Notes: a model not told the origin generated them from the letters alone. Positions 16,685-25,909 are shown, counted from the stretch's first letter. The stretch is 64,000 bases of DNA from Paraburkholderia phenoliruptrix (GCF_902859825.1 NZ_CADIKB010000021.1:52455-116454), one strand, 5' to 3'. Program-made: numbers and translations.

Positions 16685-17833
16685 TTACGGCGCGATCTCG
16701 CGCCACTGGCCATTGGCCGCGCTGCTCGCGAGCACGGCGTCGATAAAGCGCAAGCCCGCCACGCCGTCGTCCACGGTGGTCAGCAGCAGACTTTCGGCAG
16801 GAAGCGCGCGGCCCTCGTTGAGCGCCTCGATCTGCAACGCGGCGTCCCGATACAACTGCGCGAACGCCTCCAGATAACCTTCCGGATGACCCGCAGGCAC
16901 ACGCGTCGCGTGGGCGGCCGCGGCTCCGCTCACACGCGCGCGCGTCAAACGCTGCGCTGAGCCGCCAAGCGGCGTGAACCACAATTCGTTGGGCTCTTCC
17001 TGATCGAATGCGAGACCCGCCTTGGTTCCGTACACGCGCAGACGCAACGCGTTTTCCGCGCCGCTCGCCACCTGGCTTGCCCACAGCATGCCGCGCGCGC
17101 CGTTCGCGTAGCGCAGCATGGCCTGCACGTGATCGTCGATGCGCCGGCCCGGCACGAAGGTGTGCAACTCGGCCGAAAGCGCGACAGGCGTCATGCCGGT
17201 GACGAAAGCGGCGAGATGGTAGGCATGCGTGCCGATATCGCCGAGACAGCCCGCCGGTCCCGCTAACGCCGGGTCGGTGCGCCAGCCCGCCTGCTTGTTC
17301 AGGCCGCCGGTTTCGACCGGTTCGGCGAGCCAGTCTTGCGCGTATTCGACCTGCACGACGCGGATCTGGCCGAGTTCGCCCGCTTCTATCATTTCGCGCG
17401 CGTGCCGCACGAGCGGATAGCCGGAATAGGTATGCGTGAGCGCGAAAAGCCGGTTTTTTTCGCGCGCGAGTGTCGCGAGCGCCTCCCCTTCCGCCAGCGA
17501 GATGGCAAGCGGCTTATCGCACACCACGTGGATGCCGGCTTCGAGAAACGCAGTCGCGACCGGCGCGTGCAGATGGTTCGGCGTGACGATCGCGACGGCG
17601 TCGATGCCGTCATCGCGTGCCGCTTCCGCGCGCGCCATCTCGCGCCAGTCGTCATAGCTGCGCGCGATGCCCGCCTCGGCGGCGCTCTCGCGCGCGCGTT
17701 GCGGGTCGGAAGACAACGCGCCCGCCACGAGTTCGAAACGACCGTCGAGGCGCGCGGCGATCCTGTGCACCGCGCCGATAAAGGCGCCCTGCCCGCCGCC
17801 CACCATGCCGAGCCTCAGTTGTCTGTAGGCCAT
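16685..17833 (-). CDS. Gfo/Idh/MocA family sugar dehydrogenase
   Basis: A 382-residue NAD(P)-dependent oxidoreductase. The N-terminal Rossmann fold shows GMVGGGQGAFIGAVH, and the family motif normally written EKP appears as CDKPLA. The second domain carries the usual GCLGDIGTHAYHLAAF helix with the conserved D-x3-H. ATG at 17833 is chosen because GGAAGGAG precedes it at good spacing; an ATG at 17851 lies in the same frame. It is the last gene of the sugar operon, 36 bases after the isomerase/epimerase gene. A polyol or sugar substrate, such as an inositol or keto-sugar, is likely, but which one is unknown. Confidence 0.92.
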   Translation of the reverse strand: MAYRQLRLGMVGGGQGAFIGAVHRIAARLDGRFELVAGALSSDPQRARESAAEAGIARSYDDWREMARAEAARDDGIDAVAIVTPNHLHAPVATAFLEAGIHVVCDKPLAISLAEGEALATLAREKNRLFALTHTYSGYPLVRHAREMIEAGELGQIRVVQVEYAQDWLAEPVETGGLNKQAGWRTDPALAGPAGCLGDIGTHAYHLAAFVTGMTPVALSAELHTFVPGRRIDDHVQAMLRYANGARGMLWASQVASGAENALRLRVYGTKAGLAFDQEEPNELWFTPLGGSAQRLTRARVSGAAAAHATRVPAGHPEGYLEAFAQLYRDAALQIEALNEGRALPAESLLLTTVDDGVAGLRFIDAVLASSAANGQWREIAP

Positions 17834-17869
17834 CGCGTTCTCTCCTTCCACTGATGTTCGCGCTTCGCT

Positions 17870-18919
17870 TCAGATGCCGAGCAGGCATTTCAGTTGCGCT
17901 GCATCGGCGCCGCTTTGCGCGAAGTCGTCGAATGCATGTTCGGCTACGCGGATGATGTGCTCGCGAATGAACTGCGCGCCCTCGCGCGCGCCGTCGTGCG
18001 GATGCTTGAGCGCGCATTCCCATTCGAGCACCGCCCAGCCGGGAAAATCGTATTGCGCCATCTTCGAAAAAATCGCGCCAAAGTCGATCTGCCCATCGCC
18101 GAGCGAGCGGAAGCGCCCCGCGCGTTCCACCCAGCCGCTATAGCCGCCGTACACGCCCTGCCTGCCGTTCGGCCGAAACTCCGCGTCCTTCACATGAAAC
18201 GCCTTGATGCGCTCGTGATAGATGTCGATGAACGCGAGATAGTCGAGCTGCTGCAACACGAAATGGCTCGGGTCGTAAAGGATGTTCGCGCGCGGATGAT
18301 CCTTCACAGCGGCGAGGAAACGCTCGAAGGTCACGCCGTCGTGCAGATCCTCGCCCGGATGCAGCTCGTAGCAGACGTTCACGCCGGCGGCGTCGAACGC
18401 GTCGAGAATCGGCGTCCAGCGGCGCGCGAGTTCGTCGAATGCGGCTTCGATCAAACCGGCCGGACGCTGCGGCCACGGGTACACATACGGCCACGCGAGC
18501 GCGCCCGAAAACGACACATGCGTGTCGAGCCCCAGACGCTGCGACGCTTTCGCCGCGTGCTTCATTTGCTCGACGGCCCACTGCGTGCGCGCCGCCGGAT
18601 TGCCGCGCACGTGCGGCGCCGCGAAGCCGTCGAACAGGCTGTCATACGCGGGGTGGACGGCCACCAGTTGCCCTTGCAGATGCGTCGACAGCTCGGTGAT
18701 CATCACGCCCGCGTTGTCCACGGTTTCGCGCAGCTCGTCGCAATACGCCTGACTCGACGCGGCCTTTTCCAGATCGATCAGGCGCGTATCGCACGGCACC
18801 TGAATGCCCTTGAAGCCGAGCCCCGCGGCCCAGTTGGCCAGATTGGCGAGATTGTCGAACGGCGCCTCGTCGCCCATGAACTGAGCGAGGAAAATCGCCG
18901 GGCCTTTGATGGTTCTCAT
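17870..18919 (-). CDS. Sugar phosphate isomerase/epimerase (TIM barrel)
   Basis: A 349-residue member of the xylose isomerase-like TIM-barrel (AP endonuclease 2) superfamily, which covers hydroxypyruvate isomerases, tagatose epimerases and inosose dehydratases. The barrel strands carry candidate metal ligands in VCYELHPGEDLHDG, ILYDPSHF and FHVKDAEF, with a late glutamate in AVLEWECALKHP. The order (E, D-x2-H, H, E) fits a divalent-metal epimerase. It lies between the binding protein (41 bases) and the dehydrogenase, so it should act on the imported sugar or its oxidised product. The exact substrate is unknown. Confidence 0.9.
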   Translation of the reverse strand: MRTIKGPAIFLAQFMGDEAPFDNLANLANWAAGLGFKGIQVPCDTRLIDLEKAASSQAYCDELRETVDNAGVMITELSTHLQGQLVAVHPAYDSLFDGFAAPHVRGNPAARTQWAVEQMKHAAKASQRLGLDTHVSFSGALAWPYVYPWPQRPAGLIEAAFDELARRWTPILDAFDAAGVNVCYELHPGEDLHDGVTFERFLAAVKDHPRANILYDPSHFVLQQLDYLAFIDIYHERIKAFHVKDAEFRPNGRQGVYGGYSGWVERAGRFRSLGDGQIDFGAIFSKMAQYDFPGWAVLEWECALKHPHDGAREGAQFIREHIIRVAEHAFDDFAQSGADAAQLKCLLGI

Positions 18920-18960
18920 CGTGTGGCTCCTTTAACGAGAGCGCGCGTTGCGACTCGTGC

Positions 18961-19923
18961 TCAGAACGGCGAGTCGGGGAAGTAGAAGTCCTTCGCGTTT
19001 TCCTTCGTGATCAGCACCGACGGAATGATTGTCGTCGCGGGCAATTTCTCGCCCTTCAGCCGCGCCTCGGCCGTCAGCTTGATCGCGTCGTAGATGAATT
19101 TCGGCGAGTACGACACGTCGGCCTTGATGAGCGGCGCGCCGTCCATCACGTTCTTGACCATGCCCTTCGAGCCCGCGCCGCCGAACACGATCTTGATGTC
19201 GTTGCGCCTGGCCTGGTCGATCGCCTTGAGCACGCCGACCGCCATGTCGTCGTCGGCAGCCCAGACGGCGTCGATGTGCTTGAAGCGCGTGAGGTAGTCC
19301 TGCATCACCTTGAACGCATCGTCGCGATTCCAGTTTGCGTACTTCGCGTCGAGAATCTTGATGTTCGGATAGCCTTTCAGCACACCGGTGAAAGCGGTCC
19401 AGCGTTCGTTGTCGAGCGTGGTCGGAATGCCACGCAGCGCGACGATGTCGCCCTTGCCGTCGAGCGCCTTCGCCAGATATTCGGCCGGAATTCTGCCGAA
19501 CGCGGTGTTGTCGCCGGCCACATAGGCGTCCTGCGCGCTGGTGTCGGTGAGGCCGCGGTCCACCACCGTCACGTACACGCCTTTTTTCTTGACCTGCGCG
19601 ACCGGCTGCGTCAAAGACGCCGATTCGAACGGGAAAATCACGAGCGCGTTGATCTTGTTCACGGTGACGAGATCCTGCAACTGGTTCGCCTGCTCCGGCG
19701 CGCCCGCTGCGGTCTTTACGATCACCTTGAGATTCGGATGCGCTTTCTCCAGATCCGCCTTTGCCTTGTTGGCCCACCAGACGATGCCGCCCGTAAAGCC
19801 GTGGTCGGCGGTTGGAATGGCGACGCCCAGCGTGACCTTGTCGTCGGCGCGCGCCGCGCCTGCGCTACCCAATATGCCCAACGCCAGCATGCCGGCGCCG
19901 ATCGCTCGAATGACCTGCTTCAT
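18961..19923 (-). CDS. Sugar ABC transporter substrate-binding protein
   Basis: A 320-residue RbsB-like (Peripla_BP_4) periplasmic protein. The signal peptide ends at about residue 26 (SAGAARA), and the mature part opens with KVTLGVAIPTADHGFTGGIVWWANKAK. The hinge-region AVWAADDDMAVGVLKAI is typical of ribose- and xylose-type binding proteins. It follows the permease gene by 66 bases and feeds the transporter encoded upstream. Tandem tryptophans (WW) near the N-terminus may stack on a sugar ring, but the ligand cannot be assigned. Confidence 0.93.
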   Translation of the reverse strand: MKQVIRAIGAGMLALGILGSAGAARADDKVTLGVAIPTADHGFTGGIVWWANKAKADLEKAHPNLKVIVKTAAGAPEQANQLQDLVTVNKINALVIFPFESASLTQPVAQVKKKGVYVTVVDRGLTDTSAQDAYVAGDNTAFGRIPAEYLAKALDGKGDIVALRGIPTTLDNERWTAFTGVLKGYPNIKILDAKYANWNRDDAFKVMQDYLTRFKHIDAVWAADDDMAVGVLKAIDQARRNDIKIVFGGAGSKGMVKNVMDGAPLIKADVSYSPKFIYDAIKLTAEARLKGEKLPATTIIPSVLITKENAKDFYFPDSPF

Positions 19924-19989
19924 GGTTGCGTCTCCTATCTGCTGTTATGAGGCGCGCGGGCGCCCCTGCCGTTGTTTCACTGCGAATGG

Positions 19990-21003
19990 CTACCGCCGTC
20001 CGCGTTGCACGAACGCGACGAAAATAATCACGACGCCCTGCACCGCCGCGTTCAGATACACGCTGATGATGCTGGTGAGATTCAGAATATTGGCAATCAC
20101 GGAAAGCAGAATGGCGCCAATGACCGTGCCGATCACGCGTCCCTCGCCGCCCTTGAGCGCCGTGCCGCCCACCACCACCGAGGCAATCGCCTCCAGCTCC
20201 CACAGCAAGCCCGTGGTCGGCGTCGCCGAGCCGAGACGCGGCACGTACAGCACGGTCGCCACGCCGACGCAAATGCCGAGCAGCACATAGGTGATGATCT
20301 TGACGGTATCCACGCGAATCGCCGCATAACGCGCGACCTGTTCGTTTGAGCCGATGGCCTGCACATGCCGGCCAAATGCCGTGCGATTGAGAATCAGCGC
20401 GCCGCCTGCCGCCGTCACGAGAAACACCCAGATCGGCACGGGCACGCCGAAGAGGCTCGCGTAATAGACCGGCCCATAAAGATCGGACAACGAATTATCG
20501 AGCGTCAGCGCGCCACCGTCGGCGAGCCATGTGAGCACCGCGCGAAAGATGCCGAGCGTTCCCAGCGTGACGATGAACGGCTCGATCCTTCCTTTGGTGA
20601 TGAGCAGGCCATGCGCACAGCCGAACAGTCCGCCCAGCACGAGCGCGAACACAATGCCGAGGATCACGATCGCGAGCGGCGCGAACGTATGGCCGCCCAC
20701 GCCCGCCGCGAGCCCGTTCATCAGCCAGATCATGCTGCCCGCGATCAACGCGGCCATCGAGCCGACAGAAAGATCGATGCCGCCCGAGATGATCACGAAC
20801 GTCATGCCGACCGCGATGATGCCGATAAACGACGTGCGCGTGAGCACATTCATCATGTTGTCGAGCGTCGCGAAGTCGCGGTTCAGCAGCGTGCCGACGA
20901 CGCACAGCGCAATCAGACCGGCGAACGGCCCAAGCGCATACAGACGCTGCGCAAAGCGCAACGCGCGGCCGGATTGCACGGCTTCAGTGGGTGCCGGTCG
21001 CAT
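19990..21003 (-). CDS. Sugar ABC transporter permease (RbsC type)
   Basis: A 337-residue inner-membrane permease of the ribose/xylose/inositol class. It shows many hydrophobic helices and the family motif GGIDLSVGSMAAL, followed by CAHGLLITKGRIEPFIVTLG and the cytoplasmic-loop region AFGRHVQAIGSNEQVARYAAI that contacts the ATPase. The start overlaps the ATPase gene by 20 bases, which indicates translational coupling. A single permease gene implies a homodimer in the transporter. Confidence 0.94.
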   Translation of the reverse strand: MRPAPTEAVQSGRALRFAQRLYALGPFAGLIALCVVGTLLNRDFATLDNMMNVLTRTSFIGIIAVGMTFVIISGGIDLSVGSMAALIAGSMIWLMNGLAAGVGGHTFAPLAIVILGIVFALVLGGLFGCAHGLLITKGRIEPFIVTLGTLGIFRAVLTWLADGGALTLDNSLSDLYGPVYYASLFGVPVPIWVFLVTAAGGALILNRTAFGRHVQAIGSNEQVARYAAIRVDTVKIITYVLLGICVGVATVLYVPRLGSATPTTGLLWELEAIASVVVGGTALKGGEGRVIGTVIGAILLSVIANILNLTSIISVYLNAAVQGVVIIFVAFVQRGRR

Positions 21004-22471
21004 GGGCGATCAACTCCTCTTCGGTCAGGTGGTCGAGCGTGAGCGTGGCTTGCAGACGCCCCGCGCGCATCACGGCGACGCGATGGCACAAGCCGATCAG
21101 CTCGATCAGTTCGGATGAAATGACGATCACCGCGCGGCCTTGCGCGGCGAGGCGATGAATCAGGAAATAGATGTCGCGTTTGGCGCCGACATCCACGCCG
21201 CGTGTCGGTTCGTCGAGCACGATCACGTCGGGCTCGGGCTGCAGGAACTTGGCGAGCGCGAGCTTCTGCTGGTTGCCGCCGGAGAGCATGCGCGCGCGGC
21301 TCGCCAGGTCGCCGGTGCGAATGCCAAATTCGCTGACGGCGCGCTTTAACGCCTCGCGGCCCGCCTTCAGATCGAGGAGCGGATGCGTATAGCGCTCCAG
21401 CGTCATCAGCGTGAGGTTGTCCTGCAGGTTCAGATTCACGTGCAGGCCCTTGCCTTTGCGATCCTCGCTGAGATACGTGAGGCCGTGGCGCATCGCGTCG
21501 CGCGGGTTGTTCAGCTCGACCGGGCGGCCTGCGATCTCGATGCGCCCCGCCGTGCGCTTGCGCAATCCGATGATCGCTTCGAACGCTTCCGTGCGGCCCG
21601 CGCCGACAAGCCCCGCGAAGCCCAGCACTTCGCCGGCGCGCACGTCGAAGCTCAAACCGTCGACCCAGTCCGGCACCGTGAGCCCCTCCACCTTCAATGC
21701 AACGGGCGCGGTCGCGGGCACCGTGATCTTGTCGGGGAACATGTCCGAGACGTCGCGGCCGACCATCAGGTTCGCCATCTGTTGCCGCGCGAGCGCCGCA
21801 GTCTCATTGCGCGCGACGAAGCGGCCGTCGCGCATCACGATGACCTCGTCGGTGATGCGCTCCACTTCGTCGAGCTTGTGCGAGATGTAGACAATGGTGA
21901 CGCCGTCCGCCTTCAGCTTTGCCATCAGCGCGAAGAGACGCTCGGTCTCGGACGGCGTGAGCGTTGCCGTGGGCTCGTCCATGATGAGCAGACGCGCACG
22001 GCGCGATAGCGCTTTGGCGATCTCCACCATCTGCTTTTCCGCGACGATCAGCTCGCGCACCTTCGTATCCGGCGCCTTGTCGAGCCCGACCTGTGCAAGA
22101 TAGCGCGCGGCTTCGGCGCGCATCGCGGCGTCGTCGACGAACCAGCCGCGGCGCTTCTCGTGGCCGAGATACATGTTCTGCGCAATCGTCAGATGCTCGG
22201 CGAGATTGAACTCCTGGTGAATCAGCACGATGCCTTGCGACTCCGCCTCGCGCGAGCCGTTGAAATGCTGCGCGCGGCCATCCACGAGCACGGTGCCCGA
22301 GGTCGCGGTTTCATAGCCGGCGAGGATTTTCATCAGCGTCGACTTACCCGCGCCGTTCTCGCCGAGCAGACCGTAGATACGCCCGGGCGCGAGTTCGAAG
22401 CTCACGCCGTGCAGCACGCGCACGGGGCCGAAGTCCTTGCGGATGTCGTCGAAGCGGATCGCGAGGCTCAT
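20984..22471 (-). CDS. Sugar ABC transporter ATPase, two-domain RbsA type
   Basis: A 495-residue protein with two fused ATP-binding cassettes. The first has Walker A GENGAGKST (about residues 37-45) and Walker B LLIMDEPTATL. The second has a degenerate Walker A (GLVGAGRTEAFEAIIG) but a clear LSGGNQQKLALAKFL signature and VIVLDEPTRGVDVG. This asymmetry is normal for RbsA, XylG and MglA. It starts 3 bases after the lacI-type stop and precedes the permease gene, so it belongs to the repressor-led operon. Confidence 0.95.
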   Translation of the reverse strand: MSLAIRFDDIRKDFGPVRVLHGVSFELAPGRIYGLLGENGAGKSTLMKILAGYETATSGTVLVDGRAQHFNGSREAESQGIVLIHQEFNLAEHLTIAQNMYLGHEKRRGWFVDDAAMRAEAARYLAQVGLDKAPDTKVRELIVAEKQMVEIAKALSRRARLLIMDEPTATLTPSETERLFALMAKLKADGVTIVYISHKLDEVERITDEVIVMRDGRFVARNETAALARQQMANLMVGRDVSDMFPDKITVPATAPVALKVEGLTVPDWVDGLSFDVRAGEVLGFAGLVGAGRTEAFEAIIGLRKRTAGRIEIAGRPVELNNPRDAMRHGLTYLSEDRKGKGLHVNLNLQDNLTLMTLERYTHPLLDLKAGREALKRAVSEFGIRTGDLASRARMLSGGNQQKLALAKFLQPEPDVIVLDEPTRGVDVGAKRDIYFLIHRLAAQGRAVIVISSELIELIGLCHRVAVMRAGRLQATLTLDHLTEEELIAHATGTH

Positions 22472-22474
22472 GAT

Positions 22475-23668
22475 TCAGGTGCTCCCGCGAATCACGAGCC
22501 GATGCGGCAGCAGCACGCCCGGCACGCTCGCGAGCGGATTCGCGAGCCGTTGCAACAGCAGGCGCGCGGCGGTTTCGCCGAGCTCGCGCATCGGCTGCGC
22601 GATGGTGGTGAGCGGCGGATCGACTTGCGACGCGATCGAGATGTCGTCGAAGCCGACCACGGCGATGTCATCGGGCACGCGTTTGCCGATGCTGCGCAGG
22701 CCGTGCAGCACGCCGGTCGCGAGCGTGTCCGACACGGCGAAGATCGCGGTCGGCGCGGCGTTTTTCGGGTGCGACGGCTCCATCAGCACGGCGGCGGCCG
22801 AAGCGCCCGCCTCGTAGTCGAGACTGTTGAGGTTCATGCGCCAATCTTCGAGCGGCGTGATGCCCGCCTCGGTCAGCGCGTCGAGATAGCCTTGCTGCCG
22901 CTGCCGCGCGTACAGATAGTCGATGTCGGAATTGATGAGCGCGATGCGCCGGTGACCGCGCGCGAGCAGATGCCGCACCGCGTCGCCGGCAGCCCGGTAG
23001 TTGTCGATGCCGACGTAGGGCACGCCCATCGACGGCTCGAACTCGCAGCAGGCGACCCACGGCAGCGCGCTGGACGCTTCGCCGAGCGCCTGCTGGATCG
23101 TCGCCGGGTCGAGACAGATGGCGCCGTCCGCGCGGCGGCGACGCAGCAGGTCAAAGTAGCTGCGCTCGCGGCCGGCGTCCGCGCCGGTGTCGCACAACAG
23201 CATGAAGTAGCCGTGCTGGCGCGCCACACTGTCGATGCCGCGCACGATCTCCGCGTAAAACGGATTGCCGAAGTCGGGCACCATGGTCAGCAGCAGGCGG
23301 CTTTCCGCCGTGCGCAAGTTGCGCGCGAGTTCGTTGACGCGGTAGCCGCTTGCGTCGATGGCCGCCAGCACCTTGTCGCGCGTCGCGGGCCGGACATTCT
23401 CGTGGGCGTTCAGGACGCGCGACACCGTGGCGACCGAAACGCCGGCTTGCCGCGCAACGCCGGCAATCGACAGGCCTTCGGCGGCGGGCCGGGCAGGTCC
23501 GGCCGGCTCGGACGAGCGCGACTGCGCGTGCGGCTGGCGACGCGGTCCAGCCCGCCACTCCGGCTGCGGCTCGGAGTGCAGTTCGGGCTGCACGTCGGGC
23601 CGCACGTCGGGCTCCGCTCGGCTCCCGGCCACCGAGGCAGGCTTCGCTTTTGACGTCGGTTTGGACAC
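22475..23668 (-). CDS. LacI family repressor of the sugar operon
   Basis: A 397-residue LacI-type regulator. The DNA-binding helix-turn-helix is at about residues 66-90 (LSIAGVARQAGVSVATVSRV), followed by the hinge helix and a periplasmic-binding-like effector domain. An unusual 65-residue leader rich in Pro, Arg, Ser and Glu precedes the HTH. A later start is possible, since family members usually start only a few residues before the HTH. It heads the sugar operon, and its start lies 15 bases downstream of a perfect 20-base palindrome, so it probably represses itself and the transporter genes until the sugar binds. Confidence 0.93.
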   Translation of the reverse strand: MSKPTSKAKPASVAGSRAEPDVRPDVQPELHSEPQPEWRAGPRRQPHAQSRSSEPAGPARPAAEGLSIAGVARQAGVSVATVSRVLNAHENVRPATRDKVLAAIDASGYRVNELARNLRTAESRLLLTMVPDFGNPFYAEIVRGIDSVARQHGYFMLLCDTGADAGRERSYFDLLRRRRADGAICLDPATIQQALGEASSALPWVACCEFEPSMGVPYVGIDNYRAAGDAVRHLLARGHRRIALINSDIDYLYARQRQQGYLDALTEAGITPLEDWRMNLNSLDYEAGASAAAVLMEPSHPKNAAPTAIFAVSDTLATGVLHGLRSIGKRVPDDIAVVGFDDISIASQVDPPLTTIAQPMRELGETAARLLLQRLANPLASVPGVLLPHRLVIRGST

Positions 23669-23683
23669 GCAATCGGCTTCCGC

Positions 23684-23703
23684 AAATGTAATCGATTACA
23701 TTT
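23684..23703. promoter_or_regulatory. LacI-type operator palindrome
   Basis: AAATGTAATCGATTACATTT is a perfect 20-base palindrome with a central CG, the form expected for a LacI-family operator. It lies immediately upstream of the repressor start and therefore at the head of the sugar operon. It could overlap the promoter in this AT-rich patch. Assignment to the adjacent regulator is inference from form and position. Confidence 0.8.
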
Positions 23704-23927
23704 TTTGGCGAAGACGCGCCGAACTGCAAGGCCGGATTGCTAGGGATAAACACGGGGGCAAGACGAACCGGAGCCGGCACGGCCAGGCGCCCGCCCAAGC
23801 CCGGAACCCGGGCGCCATTTGGTACAATCCCGCAGTTACCCTGCGCGGGCGCGCCGCCGGCTCCATGCCCGCCCCCCGCGCAGCGGAAAAATCGCCACAC
23901 TCGCCAAACCAGAACCGCAAATCCACC

Positions 23928-24581
23928 ATGAACATCGAGCAAGCGCGTTTCAACATGATCGAACAGCAGATCCGCCCCTGGGAAGTGCTCGACCAGGACG
24001 TGCTGAATCTGCTGTCGATCGTCAAGCGTGAGAACTTCGTCCCCGCCGCGTACCGCGAACTGGCTTTCGCCGACTTCGAAGTGCCGCTGCCGGCCGGCCA
24101 GCACATGCTGGCGCCGCGCGTCGAGGCGCGCGTGCTGCAGGAACTGGCGGTGAAGAAGCACGAAAGCGTGCTCGAAATCGGCGCCGGCTCGGGTTATATG
24201 GCGGCGTTGCTCGCGCATCGCGCGCAACATGTGCTGACGGTAGACATCGAACCGGAACTGGCGGAACTGGCCAAGACCAACCTCATCGCCAACGGCGTGC
24301 TCAACGTGGAAGTCGCCACCGGCGACGCCGCGCGCGGCTGGGCCGCCGCCGCACCGTATGACGTGATCTGCGTGTCGGGCGGCCTGCCCGTGCTGCCGCA
24401 GGACATTCTGGAGCATCTGAAAATCGGCGGCCGGCTGGCTGCGTTCGTCGGCACGGCGCCGGTCATGAAGGCGCAGATCATCACGCGCATCGACGAAAAG
24501 CAGTACCGCATTGCCGACGTGTTCGAAACGTATGTCGAGCCGCTCGTCAACGCCGTGCAGCCGCCGCGCTTCAAGTTCTGA
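23928..24581 (+). CDS. pcm: Protein-L-isoaspartate O-methyltransferase family
   Basis: A 217-residue SAM-dependent methyltransferase of the PCMT family. The N-terminal MIEQQIRPWEVLDQDVLNLL and the SAM-binding motif VLEIGAGSGYMAALLA (about residues 81-96) are clear. The family repairs isoaspartyl residues in damaged proteins, but this short proteobacterial branch is often annotated only as PCMT-like. ATG at 23928 is chosen from the conserved start MNIEQARFNM; the frame is open far upstream without coding character. The rhodanese gene follows after 59 bases, a common arrangement in Burkholderia. Confidence 0.88.
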   Translation: MNIEQARFNMIEQQIRPWEVLDQDVLNLLSIVKRENFVPAAYRELAFADFEVPLPAGQHMLAPRVEARVLQELAVKKHESVLEIGAGSGYMAALLAHRAQHVLTVDIEPELAELAKTNLIANGVLNVEVATGDAARGWAAAAPYDVICVSGGLPVLPQDILEHLKIGGRLAAFVGTAPVMKAQIITRIDEKQYRIADVFETYVEPLVNAVQPPRFKF

Positions 24582-24640
24582 TCCGCCTGTTTTTCATGGA
24601 CGGCGCGCGCCGCGCCGTCCTTCGAACGGAAGTCCCGCTG

Positions 24641-24964
24641 ATGCAAAACCTCACCGCTCCCGCTCTCGCCGAATGGCTCGCCGACACGTCGCGCCCCGCT
24701 CCTGTGCTGCTCGACGTGCGCGAACCGTGGGAAATCCAGACCGCCGCCATGCCCGGCATCGTGTCGATTCCCATGCGTGAAATTCCGGCACGCAGCGAAG
24801 AACTGGACGATGACGCGCAGATCGTCTGCATCTGCCATCACGGCGCGCGCAGCGCCCAGGTCGCGATGTTCCTCGAGTCGCGCGGCCACGCGAACGTGTT
24901 CAATCTGCAAGGCGGCATTGACGCGTGGTCGCGTCAGGTCGATCCGTCGGTGCCGACGTACTGA
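24641..24964 (+). CDS. Rhodanese-like sulfurtransferase
   Basis: A 107-residue single-domain rhodanese. The N-terminal VLLDVREPWE (around residues 22-31) is the CH2A-like motif, and the active-site loop is CHHGARS with catalytic C65 followed by R70. Such proteins carry sulfane sulfur as a persulfide, for example from thiosulfate to cyanide or to acceptor proteins. ATG at 24641 is preferred over an upstream start at 24596 because the extra residues lack the fold. It probably shares a transcript with the methyltransferase gene. Confidence 0.9.
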   Translation: MQNLTAPALAEWLADTSRPAPVLLDVREPWEIQTAAMPGIVSIPMREIPARSEELDDDAQIVCICHHGARSAQVAMFLESRGHANVFNLQGGIDAWSRQVDPSVPTY

Positions 24965-25040
24965 TTATTCCGCCGCGCTGAAGCCGCGCCGGCACGCGTT
25001 TTCTTGCGCCGAGCGGCGGCTTCTTCACCGGGTCGAAATA

Positions 25041-25063
25041 GCGCCCCAGCGACGCCGGGGCGC
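25041..25063 (-). terminator. Candidate terminator hairpin after the hydrolase
   Basis: GCGCCCC (25041-25047) pairs with GGGGCGC (25057-25063) around a 9-base loop. It lies 11 bases beyond the hydrolase stop on the minus strand. Only three T residues follow on that strand, so termination efficiency is uncertain. Confidence 0.4.
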
Positions 25064-25074
25064 GGAGGCGCGCT

Positions 25075-25909
25075 TTACCCTCGCACGAACGCCAGAAGAT
25101 CCGCGTTGAGCACGTCGGCATTCACCGTCAGCATGCCGTGCGAGAAGCCCGGATACGTCTTCAGCGTGCCGTTCTTCAACAGCTCGATCGACTTGTGCGC
25201 GGAGTCCGCGATCGGCACGATCTGATCGTCTTCGCCGTGCAGCACCAGCGTCGGCACCGAAATCGCGCGCAGGTCTTCGGTCTGATCCGTTTCCGAGAAG
25301 GCTTTGATGCCGTCGTAATGCGCTTTCGCGCTGCCCATCATGCCCTGACGCCACCAGTTGTGGATCACGCCCTGGTGCACCGTCGCGCCCGGCCGGTTGA
25401 AGCCGTAGAACGGACCCGCCGGAACGTCGACGAAAAACTGCGCGCGATTGTCGGCGCGCCTTGCGAAAGCCGTCGAAAACCTCAAGCGGCAGGCCCTCCG
25501 GATTTGCCTCGGTCTTGAGCATCAGCGGCGGCACGGCGCTCACCAGCACGGCCTTCGCGACACGGCCGGCGGGCTCGCCGTGCTTCGCCACATAACGCGC
25601 CACCTCGCCGCCGCCCGTGGAATGGCCGATATGCACGGCATTGCGCAGATCGAGCGCCTCGGCGACCGCAAACGCATCCGCGGCGTAGTGGTCCATGTCG
25701 TGTCCGTCCGACACTTGCGACGAGCGGCCGTGGCCGCGCCGGTCATGCGCAATCACGCGATAACCGTTCTGCACGAAGAAGAGCATCTGCGCATCCCAGT
25801 CGTCGGAAGACAAGGGCCAGCCGTGATGGAAGACGACAGGCTGCGCGTCCTTCGGGCCCCAGTCCTTGTAGAAAATCTCGACGTTGTCCTTCGTTGCGAC
25901 GTACGGCAT
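25075..25909 (-). pseudogene. Alpha/beta hydrolase, frameshifted
   Basis: This is a haloperoxidase/arylesterase-like alpha/beta hydrolase split over two frames. The first (from ATG at 25909, RBS AGGAG) gives MPYVATKDNVEIFYKDWG, the oxyanion HHGW, and the nucleophile elbow GHSTGGG (Ser97), then ends at EVFDGFRKA. The other frame resumes at DNRAQFFVDVPAGPFYGFNRPGA and continues with VLHGEDDQIVPI (acid Asp) and FSHGML (catalytic His) to 25075. All three catalytic residues would be present in the joined protein of about 277 residues. The break lies at 25453-25460 within GGCGCGCC and fits loss of two bases. A recent pseudogene or a sequence error are both possible. Confidence 0.82.
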
